From: Polaribacter sp.
GTDB taxonomy: Bacteria > Bacteroidota > Bacteroidia > Flavobacteriales > Flavobacteriaceae
DNA length: 64,000 nucleotides
Assembly (NCBI GenBank): GCA_018663625.1
Contig: JABJPX010000001.1
Coordinates: 78,940-142,939 of the forward strand
Direction of reading: 5' to 3'
The notes under the pieces were generated by a model, which was not told where the DNA came from, made no database searches, and saw nothing but the letters and a program-made list of their open reading frames with translations. The position numbers were made by a program, and so were the translations under genes. Each line of letters opens with the position of its first letter. Positions within the stretch are counted from its first letter, which is position 1. This document shows positions 10,364-18,913 of this stretch, in pieces.

Positions 10364-11890
10364 ATGAAATTCATTAAAATCGGCGTTTTTTTGCTATCCC
10401 TGCTTTTATTAGCTTCTTGCACCAAAGACGATCAGAAAATAGACTTTACGTTTTTACAATTGAATGATGTTTATGAAATAGCACCCATCCAAGGCGGTGA
10501 GTTTGGAGGTCTGGCGCGTGTAGAGACCGTACATCAAGATTTATTAAAAGAAAACAAAAACACGTTGCTTATGATGGCTGGTGATTTTTTAAATCCGTCT
10601 CTAATAGGAACCCTAAAAGTTGAAGGTGAACGCTTTCATGGAAAACAAATGGTTTCCGTAATGAATGCCATGAATTTTGATTTGGTTGCCTTTGGGAATC
10701 ATGAGTTTGATGTGCCTCAAAAAGACTTGCAGAAACGCTTGAATGAAAGCAATTTCCCTTGGATTTCTGCCAATGTAAAAGAGAAAACAGCAACGGGATC
10801 TGATTTTTTTCATAAGGAAATAGGGGGTAAAAAAGTACCACTATCTCCTTCTTTTATTAAAGAATTCACTGATGCAGATGGCACCAAAATAAAGATCGGT
10901 TTTATCAGTGTTTGCATTCCCTCAAATCCAAAAGAATATGTGGTGTATGAAGATATGTATGCGCAAGCAAGGGCTGCATATGACGATCTCAAAGACCGTG
11001 TTGATATTGTTTTTGGGCTCACACACGTTAAAATTGCACAAGACAAAAGAATTGCAAAGCTACTTCCAGAAGTTCCTTTAATTATGGGCGGTCATGAGCA
11101 TACCAGTCGATCTGTTTCTGTAGGAAATACCGTCATAACAAAAGCAGATGCAAATGCTAAAACTGTTTATATACATCGGGTTTCTTATGATAAAAAAACA
11201 AAAAAAGTAACCCTCATTTCAGAATTAAAAGAAATCAACTCTTCAATAAAAACGGATGAAAAAGTAGGGGCGATAGTTGCGCAATGGCAGCAAGTATTGA
11301 AAACAAAAATCAAAGAAATTGTTTCAAACCCAACAGCCATCATTTATACTGCTAAAACCCCTTTAGACGGAAGAGATACTCCCATTCGAAGCGTGCAAAC
11401 CAATTTAGGGAAAATCATTACCCAGTCAATGTCTTTTGCTTTTGATGACCGTGTTGATTGTGCCCTTGTAAATGGTGGATCTATTCGAATTGATGATGCC
11501 TTAGAAGGGGCCATTACTGCAGTAGATATTTTTAGAGTATTGCCTTATGGAGGTCCGATTTTAAAAGTGAATATAAAAGGAAGCTTGCTGAAACGTGTTT
11601 TGGATTATGGTGTTTTGGCTGGCGGAACTGGTGCTTATTTACAGCGTTATAATGCTAAAAAAGTAGGAGCGGAGTGGTACATAAAAAACAAGCTACTAGT
11701 TTCCAATACAACCTACGATGTTGCCTTTTCTGAGTATCTTTTAAAAGGTTTTGACATTCCTTTTTTATCAGAAAAAAACAACGATGTACTTTCGGTATAT
11801 CATCCAAAACCATGGGAATTAGGGGCTGATATTCGAAAAGCAGTGGTTGCCTATCTAACTTTAGAAACCAAAAAAAGTGCCCATAAATAG
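10364..11890 (+). CDS. 5'-nucleotidase/metallophosphoesterase lipoprotein
   Basis: Lipoprotein of 508 residues with a type II signal peptide ending in LLASC (Cys about 19). The N-terminal metallophosphoesterase domain shows QLNDVYE (the usual TNDxH start is changed), AGDFLNPS, GNHEFD, GLTHVKIAQD and GGHEHTS, which bind two metal ions. The C-terminal 5'-nucleotidase domain follows (about 320-490, VNGGSIRIDD and LPYGGPI). It probably removes phosphate from nucleotides or related esters outside the inner membrane. The replacement of the canonical TNDxH histidine by a YE pair may alter the metal site. The stop codon lies inside the loop of its terminator. Confidence 0.85.
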   Translation: MKFIKIGVFLLSLLLLASCTKDDQKIDFTFLQLNDVYEIAPIQGGEFGGLARVETVHQDLLKENKNTLLMMAGDFLNPSLIGTLKVEGERFHGKQMVSVMNAMNFDLVAFGNHEFDVPQKDLQKRLNESNFPWISANVKEKTATGSDFFHKEIGGKKVPLSPSFIKEFTDADGTKIKIGFISVCIPSNPKEYVVYEDMYAQARAAYDDLKDRVDIVFGLTHVKIAQDKRIAKLLPEVPLIMGGHEHTSRSVSVGNTVITKADANAKTVYIHRVSYDKKTKKVTLISELKEINSSIKTDEKVGAIVAQWQQVLKTKIKEIVSNPTAIIYTAKTPLDGRDTPIRSVQTNLGKIITQSMSFAFDDRVDCALVNGGSIRIDDALEGAITAVDIFRVLPYGGPILKVNIKGSLLKRVLDYGVLAGGTGAYLQRYNAKKVGAEWYIKNKLLVSNTTYDVAFSEYLLKGFDIPFLSEKNNDVLSVYHPKPWELGADIRKAVVAYLTLETKKSAHK

Positions 11891-11902
11891 GACACTTTTT
11901 TA
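11871..11902 (+). terminator. terminator overlapping the end of the 5'-nucleotidase gene
   Basis: AAAAGTGCCC and GGACACTTTT pair with one mismatch, followed by T residues. The gene's TAG codon sits at the loop/stem junction, so the hairpin overlaps the last codons. Confidence 0.7.
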
Positions 11903-11935
11903 ACTTTTTTCTTTTTTATGATCTATTTCTAATTT

Positions 11936-14173
11936 CTAGAATTGGTATTGAAACCCACCGTAAATTCCAAAAGGATGTCCAGGACGTAAGCCAGCAGGAA
12001 CTCTAGAAACTGCATAGGTATTATCAAGTAAGTTTGTTACGTTTGCCGTCAATTGAAATTGGGGACTTACTCTGTATTTACTTGACATGTCTATGATGAA
12101 GTTGGAGGCTACTTTTTCGTTGGTTGGAATGTTTCCTGAACCGGCCATAGTTCTAAACGCACCATTGTAACGTGCATTTAAGTTGACTTCAAATTTTGCA
12201 TGTTCCAAAGACAAAGCAGCATTCAATTGGTGTTTTGGAATGTAAGGCAATTCATCACCAACCATTACGGTTCCCCACAAACTATCAGCACTTCCAAAAC
12301 TGTTTAAAAATTCGGTGTTTGTAAAAGTATAGCCAAAAGAAATTGGGAAGGAAAAACGTGCATTTTTTGAGGTTATATTGTAGTTTAACAAGAGTTCTAT
12401 TCCGTTTACTTTTACTGCTCCTGCGTTGAATTGGTCTAGCGAACCAGTTCCACCGGTAGCAGCGATATCACTTCCTAATAGGTTGGAATAATCATTGTAA
12501 AAACCAACAAATTCTCCTTTTAATTTCCCGAGATTGAAGCGAGTTCCCAATTCGTAATTGATACTTTCTTCTGCTTTTTCATCTTCTTTGTTTCCTGGAG
12601 GCGAAAACCCTTTATGAATTCCTCCGAATAGTGAAAAATCATTATTAAACTTATAGTTGGCTCCCATTCCAGGAATGAAAATTGCCACGTTGTTTTCTCG
12701 TTCATTTAAGTCACTACCAGAGCGAGTAATGTCATTTTTGCCAAAATCTCTTCTTTCTAATAAAATCTCTTCATATCGAACCCCTGGTGTAAATGTCCAA
12801 TTCTGATATTTTAATTTATAGGTAATGTAAGATGCAAATGCTTTTGCACTGCTAATTCTGTTAGCATCGGTTCCAGGAATTCCTGCTGTTGTTTCGGTTA
12901 AAACACCAGTATTTGAGATGCTGTATTTATCGACCCATTGAAAACGATCTTCCTCATCATAATGATATCTGAAACCGATTTCTAGATCATGAAATGCATT
13001 TCCTGTGTACCAATGATAATCTAGCTTTGTCTGGATTCCTTGTGCATAATATGTTCGGTTATTGGCTTTCACCCCAATGGCATCTGCCGCTGAATTGACG
13101 GTCCCGTTTACGATGTTAAAATGATTTGAATAGCCCGAAGGATCTTCTAATATTTTTGATATTTTTTGCTTGTCATCTTCAAAAGTAATGTCGTTTAACT
13201 TGTACCAGTTTCGTGCAAAATTATTTCGATAGAATGTGGTAGTCAACGTAAGATTTTTAGAGAAACCCAAATGATGCGTTAGCATGTATTGAGTATGATC
13301 TGTCGTCATCTTATCATTATTAGAGGCTGCGTATCTTGAAAACGGATTCGTTTCAAAATCTGCTTCTGTAAGCCCTAAATACGTTTCATTTCCCATTTCA
13401 TCCGCATATTGAAATTTGAAATCCAATGTTTGCTTCACTGCTTGATTTGGAAATAATTGTACACGTAGTTTGGCAACAACATCGTTTTTATTAAAACCTG
13501 TATTTTTTCCGCTTTCTAAGGTTTTAAAACCGTCCGATCCGTAATTTAGATATTCAATGAAGTATCCTATATTTTTATGATTGCCTCCAACTTTCGCATG
13601 TAACTGATTCGAATTGAAACTTCCATAAGAAGCTCGAACACTTCCTGTAAAATCTGTAGGAATTTGAGAAGAAATCATATTAATAGCACCCCCAGTGGTA
13701 AAAGGACCATATTGTACTTGACTACTTCCTTTTAAGACTTCAACTGCTTCCATTCTTGCAATGGTAGGGAAGTAGTAGGCAGAAGAGGCACTGTAGGGAG
13801 CCGGAGCTATTAAAACCCCATCTTCCATTAATGTAATTTTTGAGCTTCTTTCTGGAGAAGTTCCCCTTAAACTAATGTTTGGTCGCAATCCAAAACCATC
13901 TTCTTCATACAAAGAAACCCCTGGAACGGTTCTCAATGCTTTGTTGATGTCGGTAAAACTGAATTTTTGTAATTCTTTTGGTGATAGATAATATGCGGAG
14001 CCTGTTCTGTGTTTCGCTACATATTTATTTCCAAAAATTTGATTGGTGGAAATAATGATTTCGTCTAATTTTTGGATGGTATCTAGTAGCCCAACTTCTT
14101 TTTTTTCTTCTTTTGTTTGCGCTGTTAATATGCCTGTAAATAAGATGGTTAAGAGCGAAAAGTGTAGTCTCAT
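11936..14173 (-). CDS. FecA-like TonB-dependent outer-membrane receptor
   Basis: Outer-membrane transporter of 745 residues. After a signal peptide (ends near LTAQT) come a TonB-box region (LDEIIISTNQ), a plug domain (about 60-180, with VPGVSLYEEDGFGLRPNISLRG and VEVLKGSSQVQYGP) and a 22-strand-type barrel ending in the aromatic residue F. The plug wording resembles FecA/iron-siderophore receptors, so ferric-chelate uptake is likely but not proved. The start at 14173 is chosen over 14242, because a strong promoter at 14213-14243 overlaps the longer version. It is transcribed towards the 5'-nucleotidase gene. No adjacent anti-sigma regulator is present. Confidence 0.88.
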   Translation of the reverse strand: MRLHFSLLTILFTGILTAQTKEEKKEVGLLDTIQKLDEIIISTNQIFGNKYVAKHRTGSAYYLSPKELQKFSFTDINKALRTVPGVSLYEEDGFGLRPNISLRGTSPERSSKITLMEDGVLIAPAPYSASSAYYFPTIARMEAVEVLKGSSQVQYGPFTTGGAINMISSQIPTDFTGSVRASYGSFNSNQLHAKVGGNHKNIGYFIEYLNYGSDGFKTLESGKNTGFNKNDVVAKLRVQLFPNQAVKQTLDFKFQYADEMGNETYLGLTEADFETNPFSRYAASNNDKMTTDHTQYMLTHHLGFSKNLTLTTTFYRNNFARNWYKLNDITFEDDKQKISKILEDPSGYSNHFNIVNGTVNSAADAIGVKANNRTYYAQGIQTKLDYHWYTGNAFHDLEIGFRYHYDEEDRFQWVDKYSISNTGVLTETTAGIPGTDANRISSAKAFASYITYKLKYQNWTFTPGVRYEEILLERRDFGKNDITRSGSDLNERENNVAIFIPGMGANYKFNNDFSLFGGIHKGFSPPGNKEDEKAEESINYELGTRFNLGKLKGEFVGFYNDYSNLLGSDIAATGGTGSLDQFNAGAVKVNGIELLLNYNITSKNARFSFPISFGYTFTNTEFLNSFGSADSLWGTVMVGDELPYIPKHQLNAALSLEHAKFEVNLNARYNGAFRTMAGSGNIPTNEKVASNFIIDMSSKYRVSPQFQLTANVTNLLDNTYAVSRVPAGLRPGHPFGIYGGFQYQF

Positions 14174-14212
14174 TTTATTTAGATTAATTATAAATAGTTT
14201 TTTTTTTGAGTG

Positions 14213-14243
14213 CAAAGATACAACACATAATGAGTTTTTCAAA
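14213..14243 (-). promoter_or_regulatory. near-perfect Bacteroidota promoter of the FecA-like receptor
   Basis: On the minus strand TTTG (14243-14240), a 19-base spacer and TATCTTTG (14220-14213) match the consensus TTTG-N19-TAnnTTTG fully. Transcription would begin about 35 bases before the ATG at 14173. Confidence 0.8.
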
Positions 14244-14461
14244 CCTTATTTAGAATAAATAAAGATAATATTTAAAAAAAATTGATTGTCAGATAGTTAC
14301 GTTAAAAATATTTTTATTGTGGTTATGTAGGCTGGTTTAAAAGCAACATTATGCCCTGTGGTATTCATCTAAAAAAGGCCTATTGAAACCTTACTTTTAA
14401 TTAATGGTAAAAACTCAATAAATAGTTGTAAATTTGCTTGCAATTAGACTTTAATTGCAAC

Positions 14462-15937
14462 ATGACAGCACACAACAATAAAATAGTAGGAGAGGGACTC
14501 ACGTATGACGACGTTTTACTAGTACCTGCCTTTTCAGATGTACTTCCCAGAGAAGTAATTATTCAAACAAAATTTACGAGAAACATTACCATTAATGTTC
14601 CCATTATTTCCGCAGCAATGGATACGGTTACCGAATCTGCGATGGCAATTGCGATTGCCAGAGAAGGAGGGATTGGTGTTTTGCATAAAAACATGACCAT
14701 TGCGCAACAAGCACAAGAAGTAAGACGTGTAAAGCGTGCAGAATCGGGCATGATTTTAGATCCAGTTACTTTGCCTTTAACGGCCTTTGTTTTAGATGCA
14801 AAAGCCCATATGAAGGAACACAGTATTGGCGGAATTCCGATTGTTGATGAACATGGGATTTTAAAAGGAATTGTAACCAACAGAGATTTGCGTTTCGAAC
14901 ACGACAATCAAAGACCGATTGTTGAAGTAATGACTACGGAAAACTTGATTACTGCTTCTGTAGGTACTTCTTTAAAAGACGCGGAGAAAATTCTTCAAAA
15001 AAATAAAATTGAAAAACTATTGATCGTAGACGATCAGTATACCTTAAAAGGACTCATTACATTTAGAGACATTACTAAAGTGACTCAAAAACCAATTGCA
15101 AACAAAGATTCATTTGGCCGTTTAAGAGTGGCTGCTGCCTTGGGGGTTACTTCCGATGCGGTTGAAAGAGCTGAAGCTTTGGTGAATGCAGGCGTTGATG
15201 CGGTGATTATAGATACTGCTCATGGACACACCAAAGGCGTGGTCATGGTGCTAAAAGAAGTAAAAGCAAAGTTTCCAAATTTGGACGTGGTGGTTGGAAA
15301 TATCGCTACTGCCGAAGCTGCAAAATATCTAGTAGAAGCAGGTGCCGATGCTGTTAAAGTTGGTATTGGACCGGGTTCTATTTGTACTACCAGAGTCGTT
15401 GCTGGAGTTGGTTTTCCTCAGTTTTCTGCCGTTTTAGAAGTGGCTGCTGCCATTAAAGGAACAGGTGTTCCAGTAATTGCTGATGGAGGAATTCGCTATA
15501 CAGGGGATATTCCGAAAGCCATTGCTGCAGGTGCAGATTCTGTAATGTTGGGATCTCTTTTAGCGGGAACCAAAGAATCTCCTGGAGAAACCATTATTTA
15601 TGAAGGAAGAAAATTTAAATCTTACCGTGGAATGGGTTCTGTTGAAGCCATGAAACAAGGCTCTAAGGATCGCTATTTCCAAGATGTTGAAGCAGATATT
15701 AAAAAATTAGTTCCTGAAGGTATTGTAGGAAGGGTTCCTTATAAAGGAAATTTGGACGAAAGCATTCACCAGTTTATTGGTGGGTTACGTGCTGGAATGG
15801 GCTACTGTGGAGCGAAAGACATTGCTACTTTAAAAGACACTGGTAAGTTTGTAAGAATTACTGCCAGCGGTATTAATGAAAGTCATCCGCATGATGTTGC
15901 CATTACCAAAGAAGCACCAAACTATAGCAGAAGATAA
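14462..15937 (+). CDS. guaB: inosine-5'-monophosphate dehydrogenase
   Basis: Oxidises IMP to XMP with NAD+, the committing step to guanine nucleotides. The 491-residue protein has the barrel interrupted by two CBS domains (about residues 95-205) and the catalytic cysteine C308 in GPGSICTTR. The flap ([10 protein letters not shown] region) and [12 protein letters not shown] are present. The ATG at 14462 ([20 protein letters not shown]) is preferred to 14438 because it matches the usual family start. A -7-like TAAATTTG lies at 14429-14436, 25 bases upstream. It is monocistronic with a strong terminator. Confidence 0.96.
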   Translation: MTAHNNKIVGEGLTYDDVLLVPAFSDVLPREVIIQTKFTRNITINVPIISAAMDTVTESAMAIAIAREGGIGVLHKNMTIAQQAQEVRRVKRAESGMILDPVTLPLTAFVLDAKAHMKEHSIGGIPIVDEHGILKGIVTNRDLRFEHDNQRPIVEVMTTENLITASVGTSLKDAEKILQKNKIEKLLIVDDQYTLKGLITFRDITKVTQKPIANKDSFGRLRVAAALGVTSDAVERAEALVNAGVDAVIIDTAHGHTKGVVMVLKEVKAKFPNLDVVVGNIATAEAAKYLVEAGADAVKVGIGPGSICTTRVVAGVGFPQFSAVLEVAAAIKGTGVPVIADGGIRYTGDIPKAIAAGADSVMLGSLLAGTKESPGETIIYEGRKFKSYRGMGSVEAMKQGSKDRYFQDVEADIKKLVPEGIVGRVPYKGNLDESIHQFIGGLRAGMGYCGAKDIATLKDTGKFVRITASGINESHPHDVAITKEAPNYSRR

Positions 15938-15960
15938 AAATAAACTGATTTCAATTGTAA

Positions 15961-15990
15961 AAAGAGAAGCGAATGCTTCTCTTTTTTTTG
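15961..15990 (+). terminator. rho-independent terminator of guaB
   Basis: AGAGAAGC / GCTTCTCT (15964-15971 with 15976-15983), a four-base loop and a run of T. Confidence 0.88.
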
Positions 15991-16036
15991 TTCTGCTAGT
16001 TCTGGAGAGTTTGTGGAGCAGTATTTCTTAAAATGA

Positions 16037-16066
16037 AAAAGCCACTACCATTACGGTAGCAGCTTT
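16037..16066 (-). terminator. terminator of the T9SS beta-helix gene
   Basis: Read on the minus strand, AAGCTGCTACC pairs with GGTAGTGGCTT (two G-T pairs) around GTAAT, followed by TTTTC, 27 bases after the stop codon at 16093. Confidence 0.6.
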
Positions 16067-16092
16067 CCCAAACTTCATTATGAAAACATTAT

Positions 16093-17625
16093 TTAATGAA
16101 TAAATAATTTCTTTGTTTGTACTTGGTGGTTGGTATTGTACATTTCTACAATATAAATACCGGTACGAAGCCTTGAAACGTCTAAGGTATTGGAAGTACT
16201 GAATTTATCGAAGGTTTCACTAACGATCATTTTACCCAGTAAGTTGTACACATTTACAGTAGTCTTCGCATTTAGCATACCGCTGATAACGAGTGTTTTG
16301 TAGCCCGTACTATAAATGTCTAATTTACTGCTGTCGATATTTTTTACTGACAGTACAGCACTGTCATGCTCGTAAGCACCTGCATCTACTGCAGTACCGG
16401 TTATTCTAGTGCGTCCTGTAATATCAACAGGAATGGCCTTTGTAGTATCACCATCTCCATCTAAATCTAAAGTATCTAAAGGCAATTTTGTTGCATCACC
16501 TTCGTCTGTTATAGGACTCGTTGCACTACTAGGTTGTAAACCATCATCTGTTGTAAACCAAACTCCATCTGCCCCTATGGGGTTTGCACTGTCTGAAAAA
16601 GGGTCTGCTGTTAAGGCAGTAAAACCTGTTTCTGCATAGTTCTCAGAAAAATTATTCCCCCCTGTAGCTGTAGCGCTAGTTTCATTTTTTATATCCGCAC
16701 CATTGCCATAGAAAACGCTATTGTAAATCGTTGGAGCGGAAGAAGAACCACCATTATACATTCCGCCACCTTCATTAGCAGCTGAATTTCCGCTAAACAC
16801 GTTGTTGATAATGCTTGGGGAAGAAGAATCATTAATCATTCCGCCACCTCTACTACCTGTATTTCCACTAAACAGCGTATTGACCATGTTTGGAGAAGAA
16901 TTATTATTATAGATTCCGCCACCATTAATAGCAGCTATATTTCTGCGAAACACCGTATTGACGATGCTTGGGGAAGAATAAAGATTATACATTCCGCCAC
17001 CCCTGGCACCTGTATTTCCGCTAAACACCGTATTGACAATGCTTGGGGAAGAATTAAGGTTGGTCATTCCGCCACCATTATTACTGTAAAAATTCTGACC
17101 ACTATAAGAAATACTACTAATAATATCATTTGAATTACCCCCTGTTATCAAAAAGCCCTCTATTTGTGCTACAGTAGTAAGATTTACTGTAATCAATACA
17201 TGATAGGCATTTTCCGAGTTTCCTGAAATGCTTAGGCTACTTCCACTCCCTGTGATGACATCGTCACCGTCAAAATCACCACTTAAGATGCTTCGGTTGG
17301 TGAAATCTTGTATACCGGTCACCGGATTGTAACTTCCTTTTAGAAGGAGGTCTTTATTGAAGTGAAAGGCTTTTTTTCTGTTGTCATCTGTTGAATCATC
17401 AGGTGTTGCTGTGGGTTTGTAAGTCCCCGCTGCTACGCGTATTTCTGCATTTTCAGAGGCAGCATCTAATGCGGGTTGCAAGTCGGTGTAGGCATTGGCC
17501 CATGAGCTACCATCATTGTCGCCTGTTGTAGCAGCTGCATCTACATAAATTTGTGCTTGTGTGCTCAATATACTACACCCCATAAAAATGGATACCGCAA
17601 GTGTTTTTAGGATTTTGTAATTCAT
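16093..17625 (-). CDS. secreted beta-helix protein with T9SS type A sorting domain
   Basis: Secreted protein of about 510 residues. It starts MNYKILKTLAVSIFMG with a signal peptide ending near TQAQ; longer versions start at 17649 or 17673. The first half (YVDAAATTGDNDGSSWANAYTDLQPALDAA) is the choice-of-anchor/Omp-repeat type of parallel beta-helix. Residues of about 185-320 hold imperfect 25/26-residue repeats (SSPSIVNTVFSGN...GGGMYN). The last 80 residues (LSVKNIDSSKLDIYS to TKKLFIH) form a Por secretion-system C-terminal sorting domain, so it is exported by T9SS and attached to or released from the cell surface. Function is unknown; adhesion or carbohydrate binding are possibilities. Confidence 0.85.
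   Translation of the reverse strand: MNYKILKTLAVSIFMGCSILSTQAQIYVDAAATTGDNDGSSWANAYTDLQPALDAASENAEIRVAAGTYKPTATPDDSTDDNRKKAFHFNKDLLLKGSYNPVTGIQDFTNRSILSGDFDGDDVITGSGSSLSISGNSENAYHVLITVNLTTVAQIEGFLITGGNSNDIISSISYSGQNFYSNNGGGMTNLNSSPSIVNTVFSGNTGARGGGMYNLYSSPSIVNTVFRRNIAAINGGGIYNNNSSPNMVNTLFSGNTGSRGGGMINDSSSPSIINNVFSGNSAANEGGGMYNGGSSSAPTIYNSVFYGNGADIKNETSATATGGNNFSENYAETGFTALTADPFSDSANPIGADGVWFTTDDGLQPSSATSPITDEGDATKLPLDTLDLDGDGDTTKAIPVDITGRTRITGTAVDAGAYEHDSAVLSVKNIDSSKLDIYSTGYKTLVISGMLNAKTTVNVYNLLGKMIVSETFDKFSTSNTLDVSRLRTGIYIVEMYNTNHQVQTKKLFIH
16759..17076 (-). repeat. in-frame tandem repeats of 75/78 bases in the beta-helix gene
   Basis: Four units, with a fifth beginning, each start with (C/G)ATTCCGCCACC on the plus strand at 16759, 16837, 16912, 16990 and 17065. 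Units alternate 78, 75, 78 and 75 bases and encode one helix rung each. Units 1 and 3 share the AGCAGCT segment; units 2 and 4 share ACCTGTATTTCC, which points to duplication of a two-rung block. Confidence 0.85.
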
Positions 17626-17741
17626 AATTTTTAATTTGTTTGGATTCATATGTATTTGATTGTTTGTATTCATCTAAAACAATGTTAAGAGATTGTTGCT
17701 GTAAAGATGAAAACTTTTTTTGGATTATTCTCGTGCCAATC

Positions 17742-17801
17742 AATAAGTGGCCGTATATGGGAATAAGTGGCCGGATATTGGGATAAGTGGGAAATTAAGT
17801 C
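17742..17801 (+). repeat. three 20-base direct repeats resembling an IS21-family terminus
   Basis: AATAAGTGG starts at 17742 and 17762 and GATAAGTGG at 17782, exactly 20 bases apart; the first two continue GGCCG(T/G)ATAT. Multiple short direct repeats with AAGTGGCCGG are typical of IS21-like ends in Bacteroidota. No istA/istB gene remains nearby. The rest of the 17626-17908 gap holds no convincing gene. The repeat is plain; the IS21 link is inference from memory of such termini. Confidence 0.55.
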
Positions 17802-17908
17802 CCAAAAAAAGACCGTTTTTTGTCAAATTTCAGGTCATTTTTTGATGAAAATATCCTCTTTTCTTCAAAAAAAAGCGAGGAGAAGGCGTGAAGAAGTTCT
17901 AATGCGTA

Positions 17909-18793
17909 TTATTTTATTTCTAAAATCTCAAACTTTCGAGACCAGGCAACCGAAGTGTTCGTTGCTAAGTCGATGGTAAAAAACAATTCAGGACTAATGA
18001 CCTGTTTCGTGCCCCAAAGGTTTACTTTGTTGGTTTCGAAATTACCAGTTTCACGAATTATAAGCTTGGTTTTACGATTTTCAAGCTCCCATTGTGCAGT
18101 AGCAGTTTTAGTTCCAGAAAGGTTGCTAAAAAAGAAGGTTTCGTTAATGGTCTCTTTAAAAGTAATTTTGGTTGCTCCCAAAAGTACTTTGTTTTCTGGG
18201 TTCACGGTTTCTATAAATTGTGCGGGTTTTAACTGAAAAGGGAATTGCAAACAATAGTTGTTGCCAATAGGATCCTTGTCTATCGCCATGAAATTGTGCA
18301 CATATTCATCCGTTATTATCTTTTTGGTCCCGGTATTCTGCAATTTATAATCGATTCTAAAACCGTTTTCAAGCAACACAATATTCTTTTCCAATACATA
18401 CGAATAGCCATTCATGGACTCCGATGTACAGCGAATAAAAATCCGATGGGCTGCTTGGGTTACTTTAAATGTGGCCGGTTTTATTTGGTATTTTTTTCCA
18501 GGTTGGTAAACTGCTTCCTCTTTTTTTAAAAGCCCCACACCAATTTTGTGAAACCAACCTCCAATGGGCGTTTCAGCAAAACCCAATGGAGTCTCAATTC
18601 CGAATTCGTTGTAAAACCCTTTGCCAAGAATATTTTCTGGATCTCCTTGGTGGTTTTCGCTTCCCGTGATAAAGAGCCCCTTATATTGAAGAGCCGTTAT
18701 TTTTCCAGTCCAGTCAAACCTTGAAAAGCAATAGTTTTCAGAAGGCAAATCCATCCGAATTTCAACATGATTTTTTTTAAGAAGCTGTGGCAT
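17909..18793 (-). CDS. galactose-mutarotase-fold protein of unknown function
   Basis: Cytoplasmic-looking protein of 294 residues without signal peptide. FNEFGIETPLGF, the DEYVHNFMAID motif (histidine in the place of a mutarotase catalytic His) and the run of predicted beta strands resemble aldose-1-epimerase-like beta-sandwich proteins. Similar proteins are annotated only as aldose epimerase-like or hypothetical. It probably binds a sugar, but catalysis is unproved. It stands alone, minus strand, after the helicase gene; its 3' end abuts the IS-like remnant. Confidence 0.6.
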   Translation of the reverse strand: MPQLLKKNHVEIRMDLPSENYCFSRFDWTGKITALQYKGLFITGSENHQGDPENILGKGFYNEFGIETPLGFAETPIGGWFHKIGVGLLKKEEAVYQPGKKYQIKPATFKVTQAAHRIFIRCTSESMNGYSYVLEKNIVLLENGFRIDYKLQNTGTKKIITDEYVHNFMAIDKDPIGNNYCLQFPFQLKPAQFIETVNPENKVLLGATKITFKETINETFFFSNLSGTKTATAQWELENRKTKLIIRETGNFETNKVNLWGTKQVISPELFFTIDLATNTSVAWSRKFEILEIK

Positions 18794-18862
18794 TTAAAGT
18801 TCTAAAATAGGAGTAAGCGAATGTACTTTTTTTAAGGCATTTATTGAAAGTAAAGCGCAAAA

Positions 18863-18892
18863 AAAAACGCACTTGATTACAAGTGCGTTTTT
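18863..18892 (-). terminator. terminator of the DEAD-box helicase gene
   Basis: Perfect stem ACGCACTTG / CAAGTGCGT with a four-base loop and U-tracts on both strands, 22 bases beyond the helicase stop codon. Confidence 0.88.
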
Positions 18893-18913
18893 GAATACTT
18901 TATTTTGTATGAA

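Noticed and set aside
14174..14242. Longer start of the FecA-like receptor.
   Set aside because: The extra 23 residues look unlike a signal peptide, and the promoter lies inside that stretch.
16759..17076. Regular repeats considered as a CRISPR array.
   Set aside because: Units are in frame, 75-78 bases, and encode beta-helix rungs; there are no unique spacers and no cas genes.
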